Positions 54,933 through 62,767 of a DNA stretch of 64,000 bases are shown here, one piece after another. Positions within the stretch are counted from its first letter, which is position 1. Each line of letters begins with the position of its first letter. Origin of the DNA: Sphingomonas tagetis (GTDB lineage Bacteria > Pseudomonadota > Alphaproteobacteria > Sphingomonadales > Sphingomonadaceae); contig NZ_JAMLDX010000002.1 of NCBI RefSeq assembly GCF_024211275.1, positions 186,001 through 250,000 of the forward strand. The letters run 5' to 3'. Position numbers and translations under genes: made by a program. The notes under the pieces are model-generated. The model saw nothing but the letters and a program-made list of their open reading frames with translations. It was not told the origin of the DNA and did not search any database.

Positions 54933-57470
54933 TCACTGGTCCTTCCCCGACTGGATTTCCGGCAGGCGCACAAGGCCCTTCGTGTCGGCCGGGATGGTGA
55001 TGATAAAGGTCGATTTCTTGGCGTCGAGCATCTCGATCCGCCAGCGGCCCGGTGCGAGGCCAGCGGCGGCGAAGCGGCCGTCGCGGGTGGTGAACACGGT
55101 CACCGGCGTCCGCTCGGGCTTCGACAGCTCGGTGGCGGTGCCCGTCACGAGGCTCACCGGCTCGCCATCGACATCGAGCAGGCGCCCGATCGCGGTGACG
55201 AAATAATCCGATCCGACTTCAAGCTTGTAGCCGCTGCGATAGGGCGGCAGCAGGCGGAACGAGCCCTGGCCGAGATCGGCGCCCGCCGGTGCGTTCGGCG
55301 CATCGACGGTGATCGTGCGCTCGGCATAGGAGCTGATGCTGGGATGCGTGCCGGCCTTCAGCGCGCCGCTGTTGGCGGTGAAGCCGAACGGCGTCGGCTC
55401 GACGACCACATCGGCGCCGGCCAGCGTGCGGTGCGGTTTCACGATCGCGAAGCTGTCATAGATCGGACGGCCGACCGAGAAGGCGCCATCGGCGATCGCC
55501 AGCGACGTCCCGACCCGCATCGACGTGCGCTGGCTGGTGCGCGTGCCGAACGTGTCGAGGAACGTGCCGAAGTGGCTGATGCCCAGCTCGGCGCGGTTCG
55601 CGTAATAGTTGCCGTTGAAATTGAAGCCCGAGCCGCGGTCGCTGCGCTCGACATCGGCGGTGATGTTGTACGACCCGACGCCCTGCCCGTGCAGCGTCTG
55701 GAACGACGCCCGCATGCGGTTGTCGCGCGTGTCGTAATCGCCGCGAACACTGGAATAACGGCCGAGCCGCACGACCAGCGAGGCGAGCGCGCCGAAACGC
55801 GATCCGCCGCTGTCACGCTCCCAGCGCCCGTCCACCGTCAGGCTGGCGAGGTCCGAGATGCGCCAGCCGGTCGTCACGCGATAGCTGTGGACGTCGGGCT
55901 GTGCGCCGCGCCCGATCGAATAACGGCCGTCGAACCCGGCATAGACGCGCTCGTTGAACGCATGCGAATAGCCACCGCCAATCTCCGCCGAGAACTGGTT
56001 GTCGGGATCGATCACGCCGACCGGGCCAAAACGGCGGCTGCGCGTCTCGGCGAACAGCGTCAGCGAATCCGCCTGGCCGTCGCGGCGCTGGATCAGCCGC
56101 TGGAAGGTCAGCCGGGCGGCGTGCCCACTGCCGTAATTGCGGATGTCGGAGATCGAGAAATTGCCTGCGAAGGCGCCGATCGGCGTCGCGATGACGAATT
56201 CCGCGCCGCCCATCTTGGTGCGCTCGTCGGCCTGGAAATTGACGCCCGCGGTCAGCTGGTCGGTGAAGCCGCGGCGATAGAAGCCGGTCACCGCCCAGTC
56301 GTCGCTGTAGCGCGGGCCGTGCGGCCCGATCGGGTTGAGCACGCCGGCATAGAGACCGAACTCGCTCAGCCCCTTGGCCAGCTGCGACTGGTCGAGGAAC
56401 AGGTTGAAGCGCAGCAGCTCGGTGCGCCCGGCATCGTCGAGCACCGACAGGCGGATGTCGTTCGCGCCCTGGGTGAACGGGAAGTCGCGCAGGTCGTAAT
56501 TGCCCGGCGCGAGCTGAAGCCGCCGCACGATCTGGCCGTTGACCTCGACATCGACCGTCGACGGGCGGTCGAGCCGGAAGCTGCGGTCACCGCGCGGGCG
56601 GATGATCTGCTGCGGCTGGAGCACGCTGTACGAGCGGAAGATCGAGATGCCGGCGATGTCCGGCGCCGACTGGAAGCCGCGGCTGGTGGTCTGCAGGTCG
56701 CCGGCGGTCCAGCGCATCACATTGGATTCGTCATCGAACACCAGGCGCGAGCCGAGCCGCTGGAAGTCGACGCCGATCGCGCCGGGCTGCCAGATCGCCT
56801 CGCCCTCGGCGACGATCCTGCCGATGCGCGTCGCGCCGTCGAGCGAGAAGATCGGCGAGGCGAAGCCGACATCGCCGCCGGCATGCAGATAGTCGAGCGC
56901 GCCGCGGATGTTGAGATAGGCGCTATATTCGGCCGGCTGCACGAAGTTGCCGACGCGGTCGCGGTCCAGCGGGCTGACCGACACCGAACGCGTACCGCGC
57001 CGTTCGGCGGAGATCACTAGGTTGAGCTCGAGCGTCTGCGGATTATAGCGCAGATCGATGCCGGACGACGCGAAGTCTGCCGGCGACAGCGAGGCGCTCG
57101 ACGTCGATGCCGCCTGCAACGCCTTGAGCGTGTCCGGATTGACGACATTGGCGAGCAGGTCGATCAGCCGCTGCGCCGGCACCTCGATGCGGTCGTCGGG
57201 CATGATCGTCAGCTGGATGTCGCCGAGATAGGTCGTGCCGTCCTTGACCGGCACGGTCAGCGCGATCGGCCGCCCGGTCGGGTTGAGCCGCATCTGCTGC
57301 CCGGCCACCACCTGCGGCGGGGCCTGGATGGTGACGCGCCGCTCCTGCACCTGCGTCGTCGCGCCGGCCTGTTCGGCGGCCGTCGCGGGCAGCGCCAGCA
57401 GCGCGACCATGACGAATGCACAGCCGCCCAGCAGGTGTGCGCGGTCAGCCCTCGGGCGTGAAGGTTGCAT
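54933..57470 (-). CDS. Outer-membrane usher of an archaic (Csu-like) chaperone-usher pilus
   Basis: An 845-aa outer-membrane protein. The signal peptide ends LALPATAAEQ. An N-terminal periplasmic domain (ALTVPVKDGTTYLGDIQLTIMPDD), a long beta barrel with a plug-like segment (RPSTVDVEVNGQIVRRLQLAPGNYDLRDFPFTQGANDIRLSV; the usher core motif) and C-terminal soluble domains (FFTTRDGRFAAAGLAPGRWR in a CarboxypepD-like fold, VTVFTTRDGRF) follow. Ushers assemble and secrete subunits delivered by the chaperone. The ATG at 57470 lies in the last bases of the chaperone gene (26-base overlap). The frame continues upstream of it only within chaperone sequence. Confidence 0.93.
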   Translation of the reverse strand: MQPSRPRADRAHLLGGCAFVMVALLALPATAAEQAGATTQVQERRVTIQAPPQVVAGQQMRLNPTGRPIALTVPVKDGTTYLGDIQLTIMPDDRIEVPAQRLIDLLANVVNPDTLKALQAASTSSASLSPADFASSGIDLRYNPQTLELNLVISAERRGTRSVSVSPLDRDRVGNFVQPAEYSAYLNIRGALDYLHAGGDVGFASPIFSLDGATRIGRIVAEGEAIWQPGAIGVDFQRLGSRLVFDDESNVMRWTAGDLQTTSRGFQSAPDIAGISIFRSYSVLQPQQIIRPRGDRSFRLDRPSTVDVEVNGQIVRRLQLAPGNYDLRDFPFTQGANDIRLSVLDDAGRTELLRFNLFLDQSQLAKGLSEFGLYAGVLNPIGPHGPRYSDDWAVTGFYRRGFTDQLTAGVNFQADERTKMGGAEFVIATPIGAFAGNFSISDIRNYGSGHAARLTFQRLIQRRDGQADSLTLFAETRSRRFGPVGVIDPDNQFSAEIGGGYSHAFNERVYAGFDGRYSIGRGAQPDVHSYRVTTGWRISDLASLTVDGRWERDSGGSRFGALASLVVRLGRYSSVRGDYDTRDNRMRASFQTLHGQGVGSYNITADVERSDRGSGFNFNGNYYANRAELGISHFGTFLDTFGTRTSQRTSMRVGTSLAIADGAFSVGRPIYDSFAIVKPHRTLAGADVVVEPTPFGFTANSGALKAGTHPSISSYAERTITVDAPNAPAGADLGQGSFRLLPPYRSGYKLEVGSDYFVTAIGRLLDVDGEPVSLVTGTATELSKPERTPVTVFTTRDGRFAAAGLAPGRWRIEMLDAKKSTFIITIPADTKGLVRLPEIQSGKDQ

Positions 57471-58206
57471 CGATCTTGCCCCCATCGACCGGCAGTTCAA
57501 TCGGCAGCGTCATCTTGCGGACCTGATTGGCACCCACCAGACCGAAGCCGATCGTCTGCTGCACTTCCGGGCCGGAGAGGATCTTGCGGAAGACCTCCTT
57601 GCCCGACGCGTCCCACTGAATGATCCGCAGGCGGCCGTTCGACAGATAGCCATGCGCCGCGGAGCTGTTCGACAGGGCGATCACCGGCACCGGCTTGCCC
57701 TGCGCGTTCTTGCCGATCTCCGACGACTGGATCGCCAGCGCCGGCTTGGCACCTGCGGGCGAAACGCTCACCAGCACCTGGAAATTATAGAGGATCTGGA
57801 TCGCCGACTGGCCTTCCGGCAGCTTCACCGGCAGCTGCGCCACCGTCACATAATAATGCTTGCTGGCCTTGAGGTCCGGATCGCCGACATATTGGATGCG
57901 GAAGGTCTGTGTCTGGCCCGGCTGGATCAGCGCCTGGGGCGGGAAAATCAGCAGGTCCTCGCTCTCCTTGCCCGTCGCTTTCACGCCGGTCTCGTCAAAG
58001 CCGAGCTCCTGCACGCGCAGTTCGACCGGCAGCGGTGTGGCGAAGGTGTTCTCGACTGTGATCACCTGGCTCATGCCGCGGCCGGACACGGACAGGTCGA
58101 TCACCACGGGCTGGACGGTCATGCTCCAGGCCGGCGACGCGAACACCGCCGCCACCGCTGCAAGCGTCGTGACGACGGTCCGAACTAGGCCCCTGAACAA
58201 CTTCAT
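57445..58206 (-). CDS. Periplasmic pilus chaperone, PapD-like archaic type
   Basis: A 253-aa exported protein (signal peptide ending ASPAWS). Two immunoglobulin-like domains are visible. The N-terminal one has VQPVVIDLSVSGRGMSQVITVENTF and LIFPPQALIQPGQTQTFRIQYVG, the PapD-like strand motif; the second has ALSNSSAAHGYLSNGRLRIIQ. It carries subunits to the usher by donor-strand complementation. GGGGAG nine bases before the ATG at 58206 makes that the likely start; an ATG at 58212 is only three bases from it. It lies 30 bases downstream of the seventh subunit gene. Confidence 0.92.
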   Translation of the reverse strand: MKLFRGLVRTVVTTLAAVAAVFASPAWSMTVQPVVIDLSVSGRGMSQVITVENTFATPLPVELRVQELGFDETGVKATGKESEDLLIFPPQALIQPGQTQTFRIQYVGDPDLKASKHYYVTVAQLPVKLPEGQSAIQILYNFQVLVSVSPAGAKPALAIQSSEIGKNAQGKPVPVIALSNSSAAHGYLSNGRLRIIQWDASGKEVFRKILSGPEVQQTIGFGLVGANQVRKMTLPIELPVDGGKIDATFTPEG

Positions 58207-58236
58207 ACGCATCCACTCCCCACAGCCGACCCCTGA

Positions 58237-58815
58237 TCAGCTGGATACATTCAACTCGATCACCACGGTATCCGAATAGCGCCCGGCGACCAGCGGTCCC
58301 CCGCCCGCCGGGATCGACAGCCGCAGCGACAGGTCGCCGGCGGTGCCGTCGGGCACGTCGAGCGTCGCCACCGATGCCGTTCCGGCATTGAGCGTCAGCA
58401 CGCGGCTGCCCCAGTTGGCGTCGAGCTGATAGCCGAGCAGTTCGCCGAACGCGCCCTGCGCCTGGCGATTGCGCGCGTTGCCGCCATCGCGCAGCAGGCC
58501 GCCATTGGCGCTGGTCAGCGTCAGCCGGTGCGCGGCGTTGCACACCACCGGCAGCTCGATCACGATTTCCGCCGCGCGCGGCTGCGCGGTCTGCGGATCG
58601 ACCAGCTCGGCGATGCGGACCTCGCCGCTCCGCTCGCCGGTCGAGGTGAAGCTGGCATTCTGCGCGCTACCCGCGCGCGCAGTCTTGATCAGGCACACCG
58701 CCGGTGTCTGCCCGGCGAGCTCGAGGCGGCCGCGCGCAACATCGGGACTCTGCGCTGCGGCGGGCAGGGCGGCGGCGAGCGCCAGCGTGCCGATCAGGAG
58801 TCGCGCAACCATCAT
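58237..58815 (-). CDS. Spore-coat-U-like pilus subunit (group with NGGL motif), position 7 of 7
   Basis: A 192-aa secreted subunit (signal ending LPAAAQS). A cysteine pair lies in TPAVCLIKTAR and LPVVCNAAHRLTLTS, followed by the group motif SANGGLLRDG and the end VAGRYSDTVVIELNVSS. The NGGL and GxYxDT motifs place it with the subunits at 58812 and 61829. Pilus building block, delivered by the chaperone encoded directly downstream. It overlaps the preceding subunit gene by four bases (ATGA). Confidence 0.82.
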   Translation of the reverse strand: MMVARLLIGTLALAAALPAAAQSPDVARGRLELAGQTPAVCLIKTARAGSAQNASFTSTGERSGEVRIAELVDPQTAQPRAAEIVIELPVVCNAAHRLTLTSANGGLLRDGGNARNRQAQGAFGELLGYQLDANWGSRVLTLNAGTASVATLDVPDGTAGDLSLRLSIPAGGGPLVAGRYSDTVVIELNVSS

Positions 58816-59402
58816 CGTGGCTCCAGCACAAGGCGCAGCGTGTCAGCATACCAGCCCGCGATGACGGGCGCGTTGGCCCGCACGTTCGACGCGCCCTGCT
58901 GGATCACGATGCGCAGATTCAGGATGCCGGCGCTGGGTTCGTCGACGAGGATCCCCTGCTCGGCGACGCGGCGCGAGAGCGCGTCGGTGTCGAGCGTGGT
59001 GTTGTTGCCGGCCCAGGATACTTCGGCGCTGTACGGCACCGCATAGGTGAAGCCCGGCGAAGCCGGCGCGCCCGCGGTCTGCGACGTGCGCCACAGCCCG
59101 TTATTCTGCGATTCGACGCGCAGCCGGTGCGGGAAGGTGCAGACCGCTTCGAACTGAACCTCCGCACGAGCGGCGTTGGTCGCCAGCGTCGTCGAATCGA
59201 CCATCTGGTCGATCTGCAGCGTCTCGCCACTGAGCCCGCGGAAGTTGGTCAGCGCGCCGGCCAGCCGCGGCGGCTGCAGCGTGCAGATCTGCGGCGCCGA
59301 GCCGACGACCGGCATGTTGGTGGTGGCGACGCGGGTCTGCGCGGCGACCGGCGAAGCGCCCGACGCCAGCGCGATCGCAGCGATTGCCGCGACCCGCGTC
59401 AT
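58812..59402 (-). CDS. Spore-coat-U-like pilus subunit (NGGL-like group), position 6 of 7
   Basis: A 196-aa secreted subunit (signal ending SPVAAQT). The cysteine pair is in APQICTLQPPR and FEAVCTFPHRLRVES. Group motif SQNNGLWRTS and end VIAGWYADTLRLVLEPR. Close in layout to the position-7 subunit, which suggests duplication and divergence. It ends with the ATGA overlap to the next gene and begins one base after the preceding stop. Confidence 0.82.
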   Translation of the reverse strand: MTRVAAIAAIALASGASPVAAQTRVATTNMPVVGSAPQICTLQPPRLAGALTNFRGLSGETLQIDQMVDSTTLATNAARAEVQFEAVCTFPHRLRVESQNNGLWRTSQTAGAPASPGFTYAVPYSAEVSWAGNNTTLDTDALSRRVAEQGILVDEPSAGILNLRIVIQQGASNVRANAPVIAGWYADTLRLVLEPR

Positions 59403-59403
59403 C

Positions 59404-59961
59404 TCAGTTCACCGCCGTGAGCGTGACGGTGACCGCGCCCACATAATTGGTGTCGGCGACCAGCCGCAGCGTGTTGCCGCCGCTCGTCCCGAACGTGCCG
59501 ATGCCGACCGTGATGTCGCCCGAAAAGGCGGTCCCGCGCGACTGCACCGACGCCGGGTTCGTCGCCGACCCGGTGGCGAAGCTCGCCGCGGTCGTCGTCC
59601 AGCCGCTCGCCGTGGCGGTGTAGTTCACCGCGCGCGAGAAGCCCGCCGGCGGCGTCGCCGTGAAGTTCTGCGCCGTGAGCGGCGTCGCGGAGACGGTGAT
59701 CGTGCTCTGCCCGCTGCAAAAGGCGCCGGTCAGCGTCTTGTTCGGCGCGGCGAGATCGGTGCGCAGCAACCCGGTGGTGACGTCGATCAGCACGCCCAGG
59801 TTGAAGGTCGAGTTGCCGCCGGCGATCGTGCCGCCCGAGCACAGCGCCGGGACATTGCCGGTCACGGTAAACTGTTTGGTGTCGGTCGCGCTCTGCGCTG
59901 CGGCCGAGCCGGCCGACAGCGCGGCGATCGCGCCGGCTGCCAGGATCAGGGAACGGGTCAT
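59404..59961 (-). CDS. Pilus subunit, NYTATA group, position 5 of 7
   Basis: A 185-aa secreted subunit (signal ending GSAAAQS). The first Cys is in NVPALCSGGT, the second in TGAFCSGQSTITV. The group motif GFSRAVNYTATASGW and a Thr/Ala-rich stretch follow, and the last strand is YVGAVTVTLTAVN. The mature start TDTKQFTVTGNV gives the N-terminal donor strand. Three other genes in the operon share these motifs, so this is one of a paralogous set. Confidence 0.82.
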   Translation of the reverse strand: MTRSLILAAGAIAALSAGSAAAQSATDTKQFTVTGNVPALCSGGTIAGGNSTFNLGVLIDVTTGLLRTDLAAPNKTLTGAFCSGQSTITVSATPLTAQNFTATPPAGFSRAVNYTATASGWTTTAASFATGSATNPASVQSRGTAFSGDITVGIGTFGTSGGNTLRLVADTNYVGAVTVTLTAVN

Positions 59962-59975
59962 TTCAATTTCTCCCC

Positions 59976-60545
59976 TTAAGCCGGACCGAGCGTCACGACG
60001 ACGACGCCGTTATAGGTGCCCGCCGTCAGCAATGCGTCCGACGGCGCGGTGAAGTCCGACAGCGTCACATTGACGTCGGCGATCTTCGGTGTGGGCTGCG
60101 TCGCCCCGGTGCTGGTCGCCGTCGGCGTCCCGCCCGCGGCGGTCGCGGCCGACGTCGCCGCGGTCGAGGTGACCGCCCAGTTCGTCGCGGTCGCGGTATA
60201 GTTGACCGCCTTGGAAAAGCCCGGCTGGACCGGTGCCGCATTGTTCAGGACCAGCGCGGTGACGGCCACCGTCAGCGCCGAGCCGGCGAAGTTGCAGAAC
60301 GATCCGGGCAGCGTCACGCTCTGGCTGCCGATCACCGCGATCCGCCCGACCCGCGCGCCCGACGTGACGGCCATCTGGCCGACGTCGACATTGGCGCGCG
60401 ACGGGGTGCCAAGGATGCACAGCCGCGCCACGGTGCCGCCGACGGTGACCGTGCCGGTCGAGGTGTCGGTGGCCTGCTGGGCCGATGCGGTTCCCGGGAT
60501 CATCGCTGCCGTTGCGGCCGCCATTCCCAAGATCAGAACCCTCAT
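59976..60545 (-). CDS. Pilus subunit, NYTATA group, position 4 of 7
   Basis: A 189-aa secreted subunit (signal ending GTASAQQ). ARLCILGTPSRAN and PGSFCNFAGSALTV hold the cysteine pair. The group motif GFSKAVNYTATATNW is followed by an Ala/Thr-rich, low-complexity loop (TSAATAAGGTPTATSTGAT), and the last strand is LTAGTYNGVVVVTLGPA. The preceding gene ends 25 bases upstream and the next begins 14 bases downstream, with its own AGGGGAG site. Confidence 0.82.
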   Translation of the reverse strand: MRVLILGMAAATAAMIPGTASAQQATDTSTGTVTVGGTVARLCILGTPSRANVDVGQMAVTSGARVGRIAVIGSQSVTLPGSFCNFAGSALTVAVTALVLNNAAPVQPGFSKAVNYTATATNWAVTSTAATSAATAAGGTPTATSTGATQPTPKIADVNVTLSDFTAPSDALLTAGTYNGVVVVTLGPA

Positions 60546-60570
60546 GACTGTGCTCCCTGGACCAGCCGGA

Positions 60571-61104
60571 TCAATTCGCGCCCGAGAGCGTGATGACCGT
60601 TTCGCCGAGATAGGTGCCGGCGACCAGCAAGCCGCCGGTCGGCGTGGACGAGCCCGACAGCGTCACGACAACGTCGCCGGTGAACACCGCCACCGTGGCG
60701 GAAGCGCCGACCGCCGGATCAACCGAGCCATCCGACGCGCTGACACCGTTTGCCACGGCCGTCGCGGTGTAGTTGACGACGCGGTCGAACCCGGTCGGTG
60801 CGGTCAGCACGGTGGTGTTAACCACCGGCTTCGCTTCGACCTTCACCGACGACGCGGTGCCGTTGCACCAGCCGACCAGCGTACGGGCCTGGCCATCGAG
60901 CTTGCTCGTATCGAGCCGGCCCGCGGTCGTCCCGGTCCCCGGCAAGGCCAGTTCGCCGGCGTTCACCACCGCATCGGTGGTGGTGAACAGACAGCGCGGG
61001 GCCACTGCACCATTGATGGTGACCTTGCCGGTGCTGGTCTGAGCCAGCGCGGGGGTGGCGGTGGCGGCCGCGAGGACCGCCGAAGCCAGGATCAACTTAC
61101 GCAT
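60571..61104 (-). CDS. Pilus subunit, NYTATA group, position 3 of 7
   Basis: A 177-aa secreted subunit (signal ending ATPALAQT). Cysteines are in VAPRCLFTTTD and LVGWCNGTASSVKV. The group motif is GFDRVVNYTATAVANG and the last strand LVAGTYLGETVITLSGAN. I chose the ATG at 61104 rather than the in-frame TTG at 61110. It is the most compact of the four paralogues. Confidence 0.82.
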   Translation of the reverse strand: MRKLILASAVLAAATATPALAQTSTGKVTINGAVAPRCLFTTTDAVVNAGELALPGTGTTAGRLDTSKLDGQARTLVGWCNGTASSVKVEAKPVVNTTVLTAPTGFDRVVNYTATAVANGVSASDGSVDPAVGASATVAVFTGDVVVTLSGSSTPTGGLLVAGTYLGETVITLSGAN

Positions 61105-61133
61105 CGTCAAATACCCTTTCGGATCGACTGGGA

Positions 61134-61706
61134 TTAGATGCCGGGACCTACGACGACAGTGATCTTGCCGGCATAGCTCGGGCTGGCGACCAGCAGGTCG
61201 GTAGGCGCGTTGGTCTGGAACGCGCTTGCAGTCACCAGAATGTTATCGCCGGAATTCGCAAGGCGGCTGGCCAAGGTCGCCGTGCTGGCAACGCCGGTCG
61301 AGCTGTCGTTCGTGACGGTCGTGTCGCCGCCAACCCGGGTGAATTTCACACTCGCGAGATAGTCGATGCTGTTGTCGTAACCGGTGCTGGCCGGCGCTGC
61401 GGTCGCGATGGGATCGGCCTTGACGCTGACCTCGGGAGCTGCACTCGTGCAGACGACCTTGGCGCTCACCGAACCAAAAGTGGTTGCGATGGTGCCGGTG
61501 GGCTTGAGCCGGCCATCGGTGTCTGCCAGTTCGCCGAGCGCGACAGTGGCGCCGGCGACGGTGAACATATTGCTGGCGTCAGTCGCAACGATGCACTTGG
61601 GCGCCACCGAACCGGTGATGTTCACGGTGCCGGTAACGGTCTGCGCCATCGCCGGCGCGGCGATCATCGCGGTGCCAACTGCAAGAATGCTAAGAACGGT
61701 CTTCAT
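61134..61706 (-). CDS. Pilus subunit, NYTATA-like group (divergent), position 2 of 7
   Basis: A 190-aa secreted subunit (signal ending AAPAMAQT). TGSVAPKCIVATD and SAKVVCTSAAPEVSV hold the cysteine pair. The group motif is changed to GYDNSIDYLASVKFTR, and the end is LVASPSYAGKITVVVGPGI. AGGAG eight bases before the ATG at 61706 is the best ribosome-binding site in the set, which would suit a major subunit. A 122-base gap with a G-rich tract separates it from the first subunit gene. Confidence 0.82.
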   Translation of the reverse strand: MKTVLSILAVGTAMIAAPAMAQTVTGTVNITGSVAPKCIVATDASNMFTVAGATVALGELADTDGRLKPTGTIATTFGSVSAKVVCTSAAPEVSVKADPIATAAPASTGYDNSIDYLASVKFTRVGGDTTVTNDSSTGVASTATLASRLANSGDNILVTASAFQTNAPTDLLVASPSYAGKITVVVGPGI

Positions 61707-61819
61707 CACTTCATCTCCTGATCAAGCCGGCACGCAACCGGGCTGAACTTCCCCAACGAACCGCGGCGAATTTGCCGCAAAACGCAATTTACGGGTGAGC
61801 GCCGGCGAGCGCGGGAGTT

Positions 61820-61828
61820 CCCCCCCCC
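61820..61828. repeat. Nine-cytosine homopolymer tract
   Basis: Nine consecutive C on the plus strand (G on the coding strand) lie directly after the stop of the first subunit gene and about 120 bases before the second. Such tracts are prone to slippage; here it would change an intergenic distance, not a reading frame. Confidence 0.9.
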
Positions 61829-62473
61829 TCACGGCGCGACGCTCACGGTAACAGTCAAAGTGTCTGCATATTCACCTGAAACCAGATAGTTGCCGCCATT
61901 GGCCGCAGGATTGTAGATCGGCGCGACGGCGCGCAGATATGAGGTCTGGGCCGCCGTCGCGGGCAGCGCGAGCCGCAGGCCCACCGTCGTCGAGGCCGGA
62001 CCGCGGAACGTGCAGGGCGAAGCCGCCGACGCCGAAAGATCGGCGACCGCGCAGGTCTGGGTGGCGTCGGGGTTCGAGCCGCCGACGCCGTCGAGATCGA
62101 GCGTCACATTGTACGGCGCCAGCGTCGCATAGCCCGCCGGCACCGTGCCGCCGGTCTTCAGGCCGCCATTGGTCGAGACCACGGCGACGCGCGACGGACC
62201 CGTGCAGTCGAGCTTGAACGCGACATTGTGGGTGAAGCCGGTGACGTCGAAGTTGCGCTGGTCATAGGTGCCGCTCGGAACGCCGCCCGCGTCGAACCCG
62301 CAACGCCCGCCAACCGAAGCGCTCACCTGGACGTTCAGGATGGCCGAGCCGTTAATGTATCCGGGATCGGCGTAATAGACACCGGGGGTGCCCTGGGCGA
62401 ATGCCGAGGCGCTGCAGAGCATCAGCCCCGCTGCCGCCATCACCCCCAAAGTCCGTGCCGAAATCCGCACCAT
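61829..62473 (-). CDS. Spore-coat-U-like pilus subunit (NGGL group), position 1 of 7
   Basis: A 214-aa secreted subunit, the longest of the seven (signal ending SASAFAQG). The cysteines include VGGRCGFDAGG and FKLDCTGPSRVAVVS, plus an extra pair (TQTCAVADLSAS; ASPCTFRGPA) not seen in the others. The group motif is STNGGLKTGG and the end VSGEYADTLTVTVSVAP. GGGGAGGC just before the ATG is a strong ribosome-binding site. As the first gene of the operon and the one with an extra disulfide, it may be a specialised subunit. Confidence 0.82.
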   Translation of the reverse strand: MVRISARTLGVMAAAGLMLCSASAFAQGTPGVYYADPGYINGSAILNVQVSASVGGRCGFDAGGVPSGTYDQRNFDVTGFTHNVAFKLDCTGPSRVAVVSTNGGLKTGGTVPAGYATLAPYNVTLDLDGVGGSNPDATQTCAVADLSASAASPCTFRGPASTTVGLRLALPATAAQTSYLRAVAPIYNPAANGGNYLVSGEYADTLTVTVSVAP

Positions 62474-62576
62474 TGCCTCCCCGTAAGGCTATCGGGCCAA
62501 GTCGCCTCACGGGTGTCGCCGTGAAAAAACTCGTGGAATGCGAATGCACCCCGACTCGATGTTCATGGATTCTTAA

Positions 62577-62664
62577 GCAGGTCGTAACCTGCGATCCATT
62601 CAACCTTATGGAAAAACTAAGGACATCTTAAGGATTATACGGATGTAACTTTAGTTATACATCC
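62577..62664. promoter_or_regulatory. Cluster of dyads in the pilus-operon control region
   Basis: Three elements lie 105-190 bases upstream of the first subunit gene in AT-rich DNA. They are a palindrome GCAGGT-CGTA-ACCTGC (62577-62592), a direct repeat TAAGGA at 62618-62623 and 62629-62634 (11-bp period), and a dyad GGATGTA (62641-62647) with TACATCC (62658-62664). NarL/LuxR-type regulators bind such dyads, so these are candidate sites for the regulator encoded upstream. The promoter itself should lie between here and 62474; no clear -35/-10 could be fixed. Confidence 0.5.
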
Positions 62665-62697
62665 CGCTGACGTGAGATTAGGGCGATACCAAATTAA

Positions 62698-62763
62698 GTC
62701 ATCATCGCGTGGAATCTTAGTCATCAACCCGCAGAATCTTCGTCATCATCGCGTGGAATCTTC
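62698..62763. repeat. Three tandem 22-bp repeats upstream of the pilus operon
   Basis: Units lie at 62698-62719, 62720-62741 and 62742-62763. Each begins GTCATCA and ends GAATCTT plus one base. Units 1 and 3 are identical except for the last base; unit 2 differs in the middle (ACCCGCA in place of TCGCGTG). They lie directly after the response-regulator stop and 225-290 bases upstream of the first subunit start. The 22-bp period is about two helical turns, as expected for protein binding on one face of DNA. Confidence 0.85.
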
Positions 62764-62767
62764 GATG

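Noticed and set aside
62698..62763. CRISPR-like array
   Set aside because: The 22-bp units are directly adjacent with no spacers and there are no cas genes.
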